From contig PPXM03000005.1 in assembly GCA_003707065.3 (NCBI GenBank), positions 993,756-1,057,755 of the forward strand: DNA of 64,000 nt, read 5' to 3'. The notes below the pieces were generated by a model, which worked only from the letters and a program-made list of their open reading frames with translations, was not told where the DNA came from and ran no database searches. The position numbers were made by a program, and so were the translations under genes. Source of the stretch: Trigonopsis variabilis. Taxonomy: Eukaryota; Ascomycota; Trigonopsidomycetes; Trigonopsidales; Trigonopsidaceae. This document shows, one piece after another, positions 1 through 10,070 of this stretch; position 1 is the stretch's first letter; every line of letters begins with the position of its first letter.

Positions 1-262
1 TGAAAGCCGGAACTTCGCTCTTGGGTTTGTAGAGCTGACAGAGCTTATCAAACCGTGGAGATGGCACAATCACCCGAGCTTCCTCAGGCTCAATCGTAGC
101 AAAAGGATAATTGGCCGGGTTTCCTAAAGGCGAACGGGTGATTGCTTGAAAAAAGGTAGATTTTCCGACATTAGCAAGGCCAACGATCCCACTTTTAAGG
201 TTGTTTCCCGGTCGACCTAATAAGATCTTCTTCTCTTGGGTATTATTCTTCTTTGGTGGCAT
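1..262 (-). CDS. OLA1: Obg-like ATPase 1 (YchF/OLA1 family), N-terminal part only
   Basis: Reading leftwards from the ATG at 260-262, the frame stays open to the window edge, so only about the first 87 residues are visible and the 3' part lies outside. The start context is MPPKKN followed by a basic stretch. The P-loop GLANVGKST (about residues 29-37) and the following FFQAIT and NYPFATIEP are diagnostic of the YchF/OLA1 subfamily of TRAFAC GTPases. This subfamily prefers ATP and associates with ribosomes and the stress response. Family members are about 390 residues long. No intron is visible in this part. The upstream 440 bp, shared with the 3' end of the transporter gene, contains a palindromic E-box about 165 bp before the ATG. 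Confidence 0.93.
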   Translation of the reverse strand, partial: MPPKKNNTQEKKILLGRPGNNLKSGIVGLANVGKSTFFQAITRSPLGNPANYPFATIEPEEARVIVPSPRFDKLCQLYKPKSEVPAF

Positions 263-425
263 TTTTTTCTTCTTATAGACAGCAGCAGAACTTGAAAACG
301 GACGCCAGGTTAATAATAAAGATCGCCGAAGACCTCCAATTGGAAAATAATAGGCACTCGTCGTGGCAGATGGCACCTCCAGCAATATTCCCGTAGTTGA
401 AAAATTTATTGTTGCCATGGCTACA

Positions 426-435
426 CTCACGTGAG
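426..435. promoter_or_regulatory. Palindromic E-box (CACGTG core) upstream of OLA1
   Basis: The 10-bp perfect palindrome CTCACGTGAG lies about 165 bp upstream of the OLA1 start codon. CACGTG is the site of fungal bHLH factors (Cbf1/Pho4 type). Which gene it serves, and whether it is used, is inference. The rest of 263-705 holds no convincing gene; small ORFs there have no recognisable features. Confidence 0.35.
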
Positions 436-705
436 ATAGCCGCTACTTTTATTAAACTACACCAAGTTCCTTCACACATATTAATTCACTAAATATAACC
501 TCGAATCAATCCTTTATGACGGGATAATAATGACATGCATAATACAATTAATGATCGCATTCAAGCGTTTGAGAAGCAATCAGCAGTGCGACCGGGGGTC
601 AAGGCACTTATGGGAGCTGGATAAACACGAGCAACTGCTGTAGGACGGCGAGCGCGCTCTCTTCGAAAAGAGCACAGAAGGGTATAAAAGGCAGTCCTCT
701 GCAGC

Positions 706-2532
706 TTATAGATATAACTCTGGGTGACTCCATTTCTGTCGTAACTGAGCTCCGTATTTGTAAAAAGCAAAGGGAATAATAACCATAGCAGTACTAATGA
801 AAGCAAGAAGCCACGAGGCCCAGTGAAGTCCAAGACGATGGTACATTTGAGTCGTGAATAGAGGAAAGGCGGCACCACCAGCAGAACGAGTAAACACTTT
901 GGCAGCCAAAGCGGAGGCAGCGTATTTCTGGTACGCATCGATAATGTAGTTGTTCACAGAAAAATAGATCATAACCATACCGTAGCCAAAAGCTAGACCG
1001 GCAGAGGCAGGACCGACCCAGATGACATGCTTTTCAGCGGTTGCACCTAGAATCCAAAGGGCAATAGGGACAAAAGGAGCGCCAATCAAAGCAGCAGTCA
1101 GACGGTCTTCGGGAGTAGGGGCGCGCTTAGCACAGATTTTAGCATAGTAGCTCTCGATAATAGGAGTCGTAGCCAAGGCAAAGATGGCACCAATTAAGAT
1201 AGGGATAAACATCATACCAATAATATTATCACCATATCCATATAGCTCACCGAAGATAACGGGGAAGGCGAAGAAGAAAGCATATAAGAGAGAGTAGATC
1301 AAGACGATATAAGAATTCATCAAATCCAAAACGGGCTCGGTCATGATCATATGAACAGGACGGACCAAGCATTCATTAACAATTTCCTTGAGGGATAAGG
1401 GCGTTCGCTCAGCTTCAGTCATAATGTTGGGGTTACCAGTTTCTTTGCGGAGACGCTTAGCACGTCGTTTAAGTAAGACAGGGGGGTAGGTCTCGGGAAT
1501 TGTTACGACCAAGATAGATACTCCACCAGAAAAGGCCATGGTAACCCAGAAAATAAGGTCGAGACGGTGGGAACCAACAGCGATAAAACCACAGATTAGG
1601 GGTCCAAAGACAGGACCACAGTAGGGAGCAGCTGCAAAATAAGCAATGGCAAGACCACGTTCCTCCATCTTCCAGATATCAGCAATGGTACCGCCTGCCA
1701 AGACAAGACCAGAACTAGAAAAGACACCACAAAGAAAACGAACGACAAGCAGACCACCAATATTAGGAGCGAGAGCACAAGGAATCAAAAAGATAATGTA
1801 AAGTGCCAGTGAGATGAAATAGACAGGTTGTCGACCAATAATTTCGGAAAGAGGAGACCAGATCAGGGGACCAAGAGCAAATCCCATAACCATGATGGAA
1901 CAAGTAAGGGTTGCAACTTCAAGGCCAACATGATACTTCTTTTCGATAAGAGGAAGACCTCCGGTTACGTTCGATGAACCAAAGGCAACGCACAAGACAA
2001 GAACAGAGACTACAATAGTAACGTACCATTTATAGAGTCGGCCCCAGTTCTTAGGATTTCCGGGATCATCCACAGTGAAAGTAACGTATTCGATGTCTTT
2101 TTCCTTCTCTTCATCATAGTTACCCTCCTCGAGCTGTTCTTCAATAGTTGGAACATTTTGAAGACGCCTAATTGATCTGATAGTCGTAGCAGGAACTAAG
2201 CCAGTAGTTGTTTCTAAGGTATATTCTTCAGGGAATTCTTGTCGGTTAGGATCCATCGCAGCTGAAAAGTTGGGATCCCTAGAAGGAGCTTCAGTCAATC
2301 CTCTGTCTTCCAATGATTGGACAGTTTCAGTCCGTCCCAAAGTATAAGTCGCTCCATCTATGTTTGATGACACCATTCCAAACGAAGATGGGGCTTCATC
2401 CCCACCACTGGCCGAAAGATTGTCGACATCTTCAGATGCATCATGAAAAGTGCTGTCTTGAACATTAGTATTAGAAGGAGGATTTGTCTCTGGAACAGTA
2501 TTTTTCTCTTTAGGATCGCTTGATTCTGGCAT
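706..2532 (-). CDS. Major facilitator superfamily drug/polyamine:H+ antiporter (DHA1 type)
   Basis: Intronless, 608 aa. A long hydrophilic Ser/Thr/Asp-rich N-terminus (about 1-150) is followed by the fungal DHA1 signature DDPGNPKNW (about 155-163), which precedes the first membrane helix. Twelve hydrophobic helices are readable. The family motifs are present: the GPLIWSPLSEIIGR loop between helices 2 and 3 (about 221-234), and VVRFLCG followed by GGTIADIW..EERG (about 263-295). These features place it among fungal multidrug/polyamine antiporters of the plasma membrane (FLR1, TPO, CaMDR1, S. pombe caf5 relatives), which export cationic or aromatic compounds using the proton gradient. The substrate cannot be told from sequence. 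The 1.6 kb upstream has no other gene, which would fit a large regulated promoter. Confidence 0.92.
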   Translation of the reverse strand: MPESSDPKEKNTVPETNPPSNTNVQDSTFHDASEDVDNLSASGGDEAPSSFGMVSSNIDGATYTLGRTETVQSLEDRGLTEAPSRDPNFSAAMDPNRQEFPEEYTLETTTGLVPATTIRSIRRLQNVPTIEEQLEEGNYDEEKEKDIEYVTFTVDDPGNPKNWGRLYKWYVTIVVSVLVLCVAFGSSNVTGGLPLIEKKYHVGLEVATLTCSIMVMGFALGPLIWSPLSEIIGRQPVYFISLALYIIFLIPCALAPNIGGLLVVRFLCGVFSSSGLVLAGGTIADIWKMEERGLAIAYFAAAPYCGPVFGPLICGFIAVGSHRLDLIFWVTMAFSGGVSILVVTIPETYPPVLLKRRAKRLRKETGNPNIMTEAERTPLSLKEIVNECLVRPVHMIMTEPVLDLMNSYIVLIYSLLYAFFFAFPVIFGELYGYGDNIIGMMFIPILIGAIFALATTPIIESYYAKICAKRAPTPEDRLTAALIGAPFVPIALWILGATAEKHVIWVGPASAGLAFGYGMVMIYFSVNNYIIDAYQKYAASALAAKVFTRSAGGAAFPLFTTQMYHRLGLHWASWLLAFISTAMVIIPFAFYKYGAQLRQKWSHPELYL

Positions 2533-4133
2533 CTTATTTACAACTTTTTAACAGGTCGACTAGAGATATCCAGATCCAATTTATATAGACTATTAGAAGA
2601 ATTAAAAACAATCAGTGAGAAACTGAATTAAAATGACTCTAAAGGTTAGATAAAAGATACCATTGTTAATTGATTATCAGCTTACCGATGGTAACGACGA
2701 GAGACAAACAGTAAGTCAAAATAAAGAGGGGTGCAGTTTATTTAAATAACCAAGGTCCAACTGTGATTAGTGTCTGTGTTTGTGTCTGAGGTTTGCTCTC
2801 AATCGGGAGCAGACGTTCCAAAAGGTTTCGCTTAATCGGAACAAGCGGTATATCGGCAAACCCGTTACCCTGCCTCATCACCAAATAATTCCAGAATAGT
2901 CCAATAAGTAAAATACCTAGTTATCCATCCTATTGCTTTATTTATAAACTCATACTATCCAATATTTACTACTTGATACTTAATACTCGTGGAACCGTTC
3001 GACTGGTCGACCTTTCTGAATTTTAGTTGAGGCTGTGTCAAGCTCCAGAACTGCGTCACCAAGTTCATCTCGTTACTGTTTTGAAGGTCATCAACAAGCA
3101 ATTGGCCAACATGAGTCAGTCACATCAAGAACGCAACTGATCCACGCATTGTTATTGTTAAAATATATGAAATTTACTGGTCCAAACTAGCAGTTAAAAT
3201 GGCTTTCCTTGTCTTTGGTGCAAAGATTTCTCAACTTGAACTCACGGCAAGGGAGCCGTCCTTACATAACAGGACATAACTGTACGTCATGTCTCTTATT
3301 TTTCTTATAACTGGATCAATTAAGAGCCTCAAGCCCAAGAAAAGACGTATATGATTTATTTTAATTATGATCACAGGTCATGACTTGCTGTATTCAATAT
3401 TTTCAAGCGAGAAATCTCGGTATTGAACAAGTTGATAAGAAGAAAAAACAATTGATTTAGCTTTCTCTTTGCTAAATCGGGCCGGTAAGAGAGACACTGG
3501 TGTATATCCCACACCCAACTTTGGACATCAAGGGAAGAGGACAAAAAGGATTTCAACTCCCCAATTCGCTTACATAATCTCTGCCGAGATTACCTTGTCT
3601 TTCAACGGCGTTTCCTTCATTTTTGCTTCAATTTCATAGTATTCTCAGTTATATTATTTCTCGAATGTTTCTAAATGACCTTGGCTTTTCATCCCGCATT
3701 CTCTGACACTAGAGCCTTGGCTTGCATCATGTCTCAGCCATGTCTTCCTTTTGCCCAGCGATTCCTTTAAGTTGCATTCAGTCCTATGGCGTCACTCCAG
3801 AAGAGGCGGTAGCATCTAAGACCTTGCGGTCTTAGCGAAAGCCTGAACTCTCATAATCATGCCACTTTACATTTCATCCTCACCTCATTGTAGAAGGATA
3901 TCATTCTTCTCTTATGAATTGTCTATCTCGCTCTAAATATCTGGTGTCGGTCTCTGCGCCCTATGTTTTGATCTACCCTCTAGCCTTGCCTATTAAGCCG
4001 TATCTGGTCTCCACGCACGGCTACCTGCCTATTATGTTTACGAGAAAATAGCTCTCCAATCTAGAACCCAGCATTGCAGCATACATCATTACAAATTATG
4101 AAAGACGGTTATATAGAATGCCGTAATCTATGT
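2533..4133. other. Intergenic region between MLH1 stop and the MFS start, no gene recognised
   Basis: About 1.6 kb without a convincing coding region; a 61-codon frame near 3371-3556 has no family features. The stretch holds the promoter of the transporter gene and the MLH1 3' end. GTCGAC-containing palindromic sites occur at about 2553 and 3004. Two short perfect inverted repeats with 4-nt loops lie at 3575-3592 and 3816-3835. On the minus strand the second would form an 8-bp stem capped by a GCAA (GNRA) tetraloop. See findings. Confidence 0.5.
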
Positions 4134-6607
4134 TCAACACCTCTCAAAGACTCGATACAGACTCTTCATGTTTGCAACTTCGACGATGTTCTGAGCCATT
4201 GTCTCTGTACCAACAACTTTTCTTAATTTATCCCATAGCACTTGAGGAGGTGGCCCATTCACATGACTGTACAGATCTGCAATAGCTCTCGCTACTCCCT
4301 GCAAGCATTGTTTTTCATGCTCCCAGTCTATCTCTTGATTTAAAGTTTCAAGAAAGTGGTTGAGATGGTCACGTCTCAATGTCGGAACATATCCTAAGAC
4401 CAACAATGGCAACTTTCTTAAATACCCATCCTCAATCACAACATTGTAGTATTCGTCCAAAAGATCCAGTTTAACATTATCTTCTATTCTCACTTCAATC
4501 GGAGGATCAAGCTTTATCTCACCGTAATTAGGAAATTCATTAAGAGAGACTTGGTAAAAAAGCTCACTGAAAACGTTATGGTATTCTACCAAAAATAGTT
4601 TCGTTTCCTTTTGAATGGCTGCTAGACTAGCCTGTTCGTCCACGATGCCGACAAGTTTAAACTTATGTAATAAGTCGGTAACTTCTGCGTCCCATTTTTC
4701 CGTCAGGTCCAAAACAAGCCCAAGATAAACAAAAGTGACAGAGTACGGCAAACCGATAGAAGCAGGAAGGACGTTAATGACCAGTAAGCCATTCTTATCG
4801 CCTCACTCTGACACTTGCCGTACACGGTGACTTATTAGCCACTCCTGTGAGCATAAAAGCAATCAAGGTCCTCATGCTTAAAGAACTGTTTTTTGTTCTC
4901 TATGCAAGTGTGACATAAAATAAACAATAACCGCGTCGACAAGAAAATCGACCTCGGTTCAGCTCTGCTCCGTTACAACTTTGCCCTCATCATCATTTGC
5001 TTATCTGGACCGCTCGAACCGTTCATAGGATGGTGTTAGCTTTTTCCTTGATATGTTTTGAATTGTTTTAAGGACTACTACTTACCTATATTTGCAGCAG
5101 CCTTGACTTCTTCTATTAGCTCACCAATCGAACTTAATTTCAAGATCGTCGGCTGCTTGTTTGGGAGAATGTCATAGCCCTTCCCTTGTAGACGAGTCCA
5201 ATCCAAAATCGTTTGTGTTGCATCCGTTCGGACTCGATCATAAGCATATATATTTTTCGGCTTATTTTCTTCACTGAGTCGAGATACGCGTACCCGTTTG
5301 GTTATGTGCTCTAAAGCAAGATTTGACCTTGACAGAGAGTCAGACTCTTCTTGATCAGAGGTATCGATGGTTGCTAATTTTTGAGAAGCCGAGTCAACAC
5401 TTTCAGCATGTCCTAGCCTAAGGATCGTCTGAGTCGGGAAACTGCGACTTGAATCGTGAGTTTCAAGGCTGATGCGAATGGACTGAAGGATTGTTTCGAT
5501 TATCTCGCGTTCATGAAGAAAACGGACTTCACGCTTCGTGGGATGAACATTGACATCGACTAAAAGTGGATCAATTTCTAGGGCAATATAGGCAAAACCA
5601 TGACCTCCTTTGGGAAGAAGCGATGAGAACAGCTGAGATAATCCACGCTTGAGTGGATCGCATGTAACTGCTCGATTGTTTATAAATATAATTGGAGAAA
5701 TCGACTTCTTGTTGGAATAATTGGCATTGGTAACATAACCTTTGGCTGATTGAAGTCCCCATTCTCCATGATCTTGGACATCAATGGCAACAAGCTCATT
5801 GGCAATGGCTGATCCGTAAATCAGTCGTATTCGATCCACCTTAGAGGAATCTTGAGATGTGGAAATAGTGCTATGAGCTTCCCCATACTATAGAGTTAAC
5901 CAGAGTTATTAAAATGCCGTTACCTTTTTACAACTAATACTGATATTGCCAACATGAATAGCATATCGTCCGACGACATCCACGATCTTTGCATATTCGT
6001 CTCCGGGTGATCTAAATGCACGTAATCTAGAGGGCATATTATAAAATAAATCCTCAGCCTGGCAGATAAGTTACATCTAGGAAATTTAGCAAACTTACTA
6101 CAATCTGCGTCCCCTGACGGCTTGCGACAGGGTTAGGCTCAGAAATCATATTACCGTCACTGTATGAAACTCTCCAAGCACAAGGTGAATCAGAAGTTTT
6201 AGAGGTGACACTGAGATGAGCAATATGCGAGATGGAAGCGAGTGCTTCACCTCTGAACCCGTAAGTCGAAACCGACTGGAGATCTTCAAATCTAGTTAAC
6301 TTAGAAGTTGTAAAGCGTTCACATAATATCCCTAGGTCATCCTTCTATATCGTTAGACATCACCTCCGGCTACTCTTACGTGGATTCCAACTCCGTTATC
6401 AGAAATCTGAAGTGATTTCAACCCCCCATCCTTGACGATAATCTCAATAGAAGTGGCGTTTGCATCAACAGAATTCTCCATCATTTCCTTGAGAGCATTG
6501 GAAGGTCCGATTATGATCTCACCAGCGGCAATCTTATTTATGACCGATTCCTCTAATTGCTAAACTATTAATAGCTGACAATGACCACTTACCTTAATCC
6601 TATTCAT
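4134..6607 (-). CDS. MLH1: DNA mismatch repair protein MLH1 (MutL homologue), six exons
   Basis: Spliced from exons 6607-6593, 6559-6380, 6344-6099, 6058-5924, 5887-5086 and 4684-4134, giving 642 aa; the sum is an exact multiple of three. The GHKL ATPase motifs are all visible: NKIAAGEII and ENSVDAN, DNGVGI, and YGFRGEAL. The MutL transducer signature [15 protein letters not shown] follows. The C-terminal dimerisation domain ends in FERC, the invariant MLH1 terminus that separates it from PMS1. In eukaryotes MLH1 pairs with PMS1 or MLH3 in the nucleus, downstream of MutS complexes. Introns 1-4 are 33, 35, 40 and 36 nt. Intron 5 (4685-5085) is 401 nt and carries hairpins. The start gives MNRIK before intron 1, a short N-terminus. 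It is divergent from SYO1, with 145 bp between the start codons. Confidence 0.95.
4685..5085 (-). other. Unusually long (401 nt) structured intron of MLH1
   Basis: The donor GTAAGT is at 5085 and the acceptor GACGCAG ends at 4685, preceded by a CTGAC branch. Joining the flanking exons restores the MLH1 frame with no residues missing relative to yeast MLH1. All other clear introns in the window are about 30-60 nt. Inside are a 17-nt inverted repeat (4735-4751 with 4815-4831, 14 of 17 paired, including nine consecutive pairs) and a smaller hairpin at 4929-4959. No complete snoRNA box set was found. Confidence 0.75.
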
Positions 6608-6752
6608 ATTAGACTCATTTATTTTATTATGTGGAAGGCTAGTGCTCCCCTGTCGTCGTTGCGCCGAGTAGAGAGCGTTACAATCTATCAAAAGTCCCAA
6701 GCCAAAAAAAATTTCCCGAAGACTATTATCCTTTAGGTCTGGTATAGAAAGG

Positions 6753-8675
6753 ATGGCGAAAATAAAGAAAAAAAATAAGCTCTTCCAGAGTAAGATTTAT
6801 TCAAGGACTAGCAGGGCAGTTGATTCTTCCTTAATTTCCGCTAAAGGGGATCGGGGGTCACTCGCACCTTTGGTTAGAGATTTATCCTCCACCGAAGATG
6901 ACAAACGACTGTCAGCAGTAACAGCCATTCACGCCCTTTTCCATGATGCTCTAAGCAGAGAATATCTCCTGAAAGAGAAAGTGGTCAAGATCCTGATGGA
7001 AAAAGGCATCCATGATTCCAACCAACAGGTCGTTGCAGAAACTTACGGGGCGTTATTGACTCTTGCCTCGACAATTGGCTATGATGTTTGTATGCATATG
7101 TATAGACAGGATATCTTGACCCCCATTATAAATACGTTAAATAGGACCACTGGCTTTATTTCTGCTCAACAATCTTTGGATGCTTTGGACCAAAAAACGT
7201 CTTTCAAGTTATTGGAAAATGTTCTCTCATTGCTGTGCTGCCTTATTGTTATAGCGGACCCTGTCCTAGATTCTATCGCCAAGTCTCTTCCTTCTCTTCC
7301 TCGAACTCTTCTGGATATTTTGTCTGTAAGTAAATCGCCTAAATCCTTACTGTCTGCAACTGCACAATGTTTATATATTGCCACTGACTCCAATATTCCT
7401 TATCAACAAGTTGTGGGATCCAAAGAGATTCTTGATTTTTTGGAGTATCGCGAAAACTTCCCTCTTGCTGCAAAAGCTTATCTGATTGGGGTCTTATATA
7501 ACTATTTTCTCGATGGTGATAGTCAAATTGAACTCTTCCATTTGGTCCGAATGTTAAATTCTGATTTGGACTTGAATTACGTTACCCAAGCTGCTGCTTT
7601 CCTTGATTGGAGTGACAACCGTGGAATAGTCTCACAGGACGATAAATCTACGGAAAACAATGAGAAGCTTCTAGATTCTGAAGATCGAGTGACTGCAATT
7701 GAGGTGGCGCTCGAACTATTTACCTCTATAGCTGAGACTATTGCGGACCAAACTCAAGAAAATTCCCACGCTCGCGCTATCGATGAAGTGATGGATGAAA
7801 CTGATGATAATATTGCTCCAGATAATGACGGACAAGATGAAGCTAATTTCGATGTGGACATGGATATTGCCAATAGTAATAATGAGGGTGAAGACGATAT
7901 AGATCAAGAAGTGATCAATAGTGACTTATCTTGCTATATTTTAGTGACCACATTACCAAAAATTGTTACATCTTTGGATATTAATTCGCTTCAATGCCGC
8001 GCTATTAGTGCCCTTAATAATTCTCTCTGGGCGTTCGCCTCTTCGGCTCTTAAAAACTCAAAGAAGTTAAGAGTAGTGGTGGAAAATGCTCTACCCAAGG
8101 TATTTGCAATAATTTCCTCTATTGTTTCAATGGATGCTAATAGCTGGACTGAAGAACATGTGCAAACGTTGACAGCTTGTCTTGGGGTTCTCTGGGCTAG
8201 CTCCGAAATTCTCCCTGAAAAAGTCGACATCTCATCAAACCAAGTTAACGATTTCATCTCTCTTTATAAATTGCTTGAATCCCGTGAGGAAGCTGGCCTC
8301 GAAGGCCGGGTACGATTGGTGGGCTTTTTGGGCGCAGTTGCTAGTTCTGAAGGAAACGTTGACCTAAATAGACAAGTTGGCACCTTCTTCATGACATTGA
8401 TAAGTAGCTTGCCTAATATTTCGGACCTTGTTGTTTTTCAAGTTTTGGATTCACTATTTGATATTTATGCGGATCAAGAATATGACTACGACGAACCAGT
8501 GTTCATCAAAATGAAATTCTTGGATCATCTCAAGAGATCTTTACCGAAGGTTCGTCAAGCGGTGAAAAAAATAGATAAGAAACGGTTTCCTGAACTTAGG
8601 GAACAGGGAGAAAATGCGCTGGAGAACTTGACAGGGTTCATCAAATACAAAACAGACGAAGGAAGACGGAAATAG
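6753..8675 (+). CDS. SYO1: Symportin SYO1 / HEATR3 family ribosomal-protein import chaperone
   Basis: Intronless, 640 aa. It starts with a Lys-rich N-terminus (MAKIKKKNK), followed by ARM/HEAT-type helical repeats (about 35-290). An acidic segment follows at about 340-390, rich in Asp, Glu and Asn, and then more helical repeats. The C-terminal basic tail (KKIDKKRFPELREQGENALENL) is typical of the family. Fungal Syo1 co-imports ribosomal proteins uL18 (Rpl5) and uL5 (Rpl11) with Kap104 and delivers them for 5S RNP assembly; the acidic loop binds uL5. The length matches fungal homologues of 600-680 aa. It is divergent from MLH1 and convergent with METTL4, whose stop codon lies 34 bp away. Confidence 0.85.
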   Translation: MAKIKKKNKLFQSKIYSRTSRAVDSSLISAKGDRGSLAPLVRDLSSTEDDKRLSAVTAIHALFHDALSREYLLKEKVVKILMEKGIHDSNQQVVAETYGALLTLASTIGYDVCMHMYRQDILTPIINTLNRTTGFISAQQSLDALDQKTSFKLLENVLSLLCCLIVIADPVLDSIAKSLPSLPRTLLDILSVSKSPKSLLSATAQCLYIATDSNIPYQQVVGSKEILDFLEYRENFPLAAKAYLIGVLYNYFLDGDSQIELFHLVRMLNSDLDLNYVTQAAAFLDWSDNRGIVSQDDKSTENNEKLLDSEDRVTAIEVALELFTSIAETIADQTQENSHARAIDEVMDETDDNIAPDNDGQDEANFDVDMDIANSNNEGEDDIDQEVINSDLSCYILVTTLPKIVTSLDINSLQCRAISALNNSLWAFASSALKNSKKLRVVVENALPKVFAIISSIVSMDANSWTEEHVQTLTACLGVLWASSEILPEKVDISSNQVNDFISLYKLLESREEAGLEGRVRLVGFLGAVASSEGNVDLNRQVGTFFMTLISSLPNISDLVVFQVLDSLFDIYADQEYDYDEPVFIKMKFLDHLKRSLPKVRQAVKKIDKKRFPELREQGENALENLTGFIKYKTDEGRRK

Positions 8676-8709
8676 ACCATTTTGTCGTATGATAGAGTTC
8701 ATTAAGAGA

Positions 8710-9886
8710 CTAATTTTTATGAAGAAAGGAGCAATGATTAAACTTGATGCATTCATCCCCAATGACGGTCCAATTAGATCTACAGGATCTTGCGAACATC
8801 TCAAGTCCTTTGATTTGACTTCCCAAATGATGTTTAAAGATATCTATCGATGTTAGGCAATAAAAAAAATCACAAACCATCTAAAGCAGGTTTTCGAGAA
8901 TGGTAATCCGGAACAGCATAGACGACGGATACTCGCGACTCTGCTAAGGGAAAGTGGTTAGCGCGGGCAATATAAAGAGTCTCTAACGGTTTTCGGCTAC
9001 CCGGATCAGAAAGATCCATTAGGGGCTCACCAAATGCCGTTACTTTACACCAAAATACGGATTCAACGATGGTAAGCTTCTTTTTCTTGAAAAAATTCCT
9101 AACAAGTCTTTGCCATTTCAGTTTGTTAGTAACCCAAATAGCTAGAATACCATCTTCAGTCATAATCTGATCAAGTGAGAGATCAAATAGCCGATATGGG
9201 TCAAATGCATCGTACTGAAAAGCATGTCGAACTGACTTATTGGGCCAAGGTGGATCTAAAACTATTACATTCCATGGCTTGCGGTCTGAGATTGGTTCCA
9301 AAAATTCAGTAAAAGAGTGACGTAGCCTTCTTAGAATGAAAGCTGCCCGAGGGGGAAAGAAGAAGTTGGTGTTAAGGACCGTTGTTGTGATAAACTCGTC
9401 TGAATCATTATAAAACACACGATTATAAAGCTCATCTACAGCTATGACATCGATTATAGATGTTGGTTTTCGATCATTAGCCCACACACTAATCATTTGA
9501 AGGTTCTCCTTTAATGACCAGATGGAGCTTAATTTATGCCGTTCTTCCTTGTCATAATCCACAATTCGCGGAACCAAAAACATATTTGGTGGTATTTTTA
9601 CCAAATTAGACTTGATAATGTAAGTCAGTTCATCCCAGGATCTCCCTAAGATGCCAGTGGATGAAGGGTCATGCTGTCCTTTAGGGACGTCAAACGGTCT
9701 TTCTCGCGGTTCCGTAGATACGGGAGCATATCCTGGTGGAATTATCCCAAGACTCGTAGGTATATCGATCATATAGACAGCCTCAAGTTCTTTGAGCCTC
9801 TCGGATGCGCTTGTACTCTTGTATTCATTCATATTTATAAACCTGGCGTTTCCTTTTGAGCTCTGTTCTGGCCTCTGATCGATCAC
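8710..9886 (-). CDS. METTL4-type MT-A70 adenine N6-methyltransferase
   Basis: Two exons, 9886-8878 and 8843-8710, 380 aa. The catalytic DPPW tetrad followed by NKSVRH (about 212-221) is the METTL4 hallmark, unlike METTL3/IME4. Downstream come IWVTNK, FWCKV..GEPL and RKPLETLYIA, which match the rest of the MT-A70 domain. The 34-nt intron (8844-8877; GTTTGT donor, CTAAC branch) is supported because the second exon supplies the conserved ending GLEMFARSC..NWTVIGDECIKF. Without it the protein would lose the final motif. Known METTL4 enzymes methylate U2 snRNA (m6Am) and possibly DNA; the target here is inferred from family only. It is absent from baker's yeast. It shares a 184-bp divergent promoter region with DPP5. 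Confidence 0.9.
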
Positions 9887-10070
9887 CTGACTTCATTCGT
9901 TAAATCCTAGGCAGTGTCCATAAGTTGCTTTACCCTTTGGAGAAAATAAAGAACTATGAATGCTGGTCTGTGATCCCGTCACGACTATTCCAGTGATGGG
10001 TGAAATGAACATCCCAACTGAGGTTCCTCCCAATCACCACCCACCATCGACCAGGCGCTCGCACGGTGAA

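Noticed and set aside
561-938. 125-codon minus-strand frame overlapping the MFS 3' end
   Set aside because: It is a shadow in another frame of the transporter and downstream sequence, with no domain or start context.
5000-5030. B-box-like GGTTCGA on the minus strand (possible tRNA in MLH1 intron)
   Set aside because: The distal CC of the B box is missing and no cloverleaf or A box can be built around it.
4960-5030. Box C/D snoRNA in the MLH1 intron (ATGATGA and CTGA words)
   Set aside because: There is no flanking terminal stem and no second D box apart from the branch site; the spacing does not fit a complete snoRNA.
4751-5078. MLH1 appears as two separate genes or a broken pseudogene
   Set aside because: Canonical GTAAGT and CTGAC..CAG sites join the two parts in phase, and the joined protein lacks nothing relative to yeast MLH1; it is one gene with a long intron.
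9960-10070. N-terminal extension of DPP5 from the ATG at 9960
   Set aside because: It would place 37 unrelated residues before a clean signal peptide that begins at 10071.
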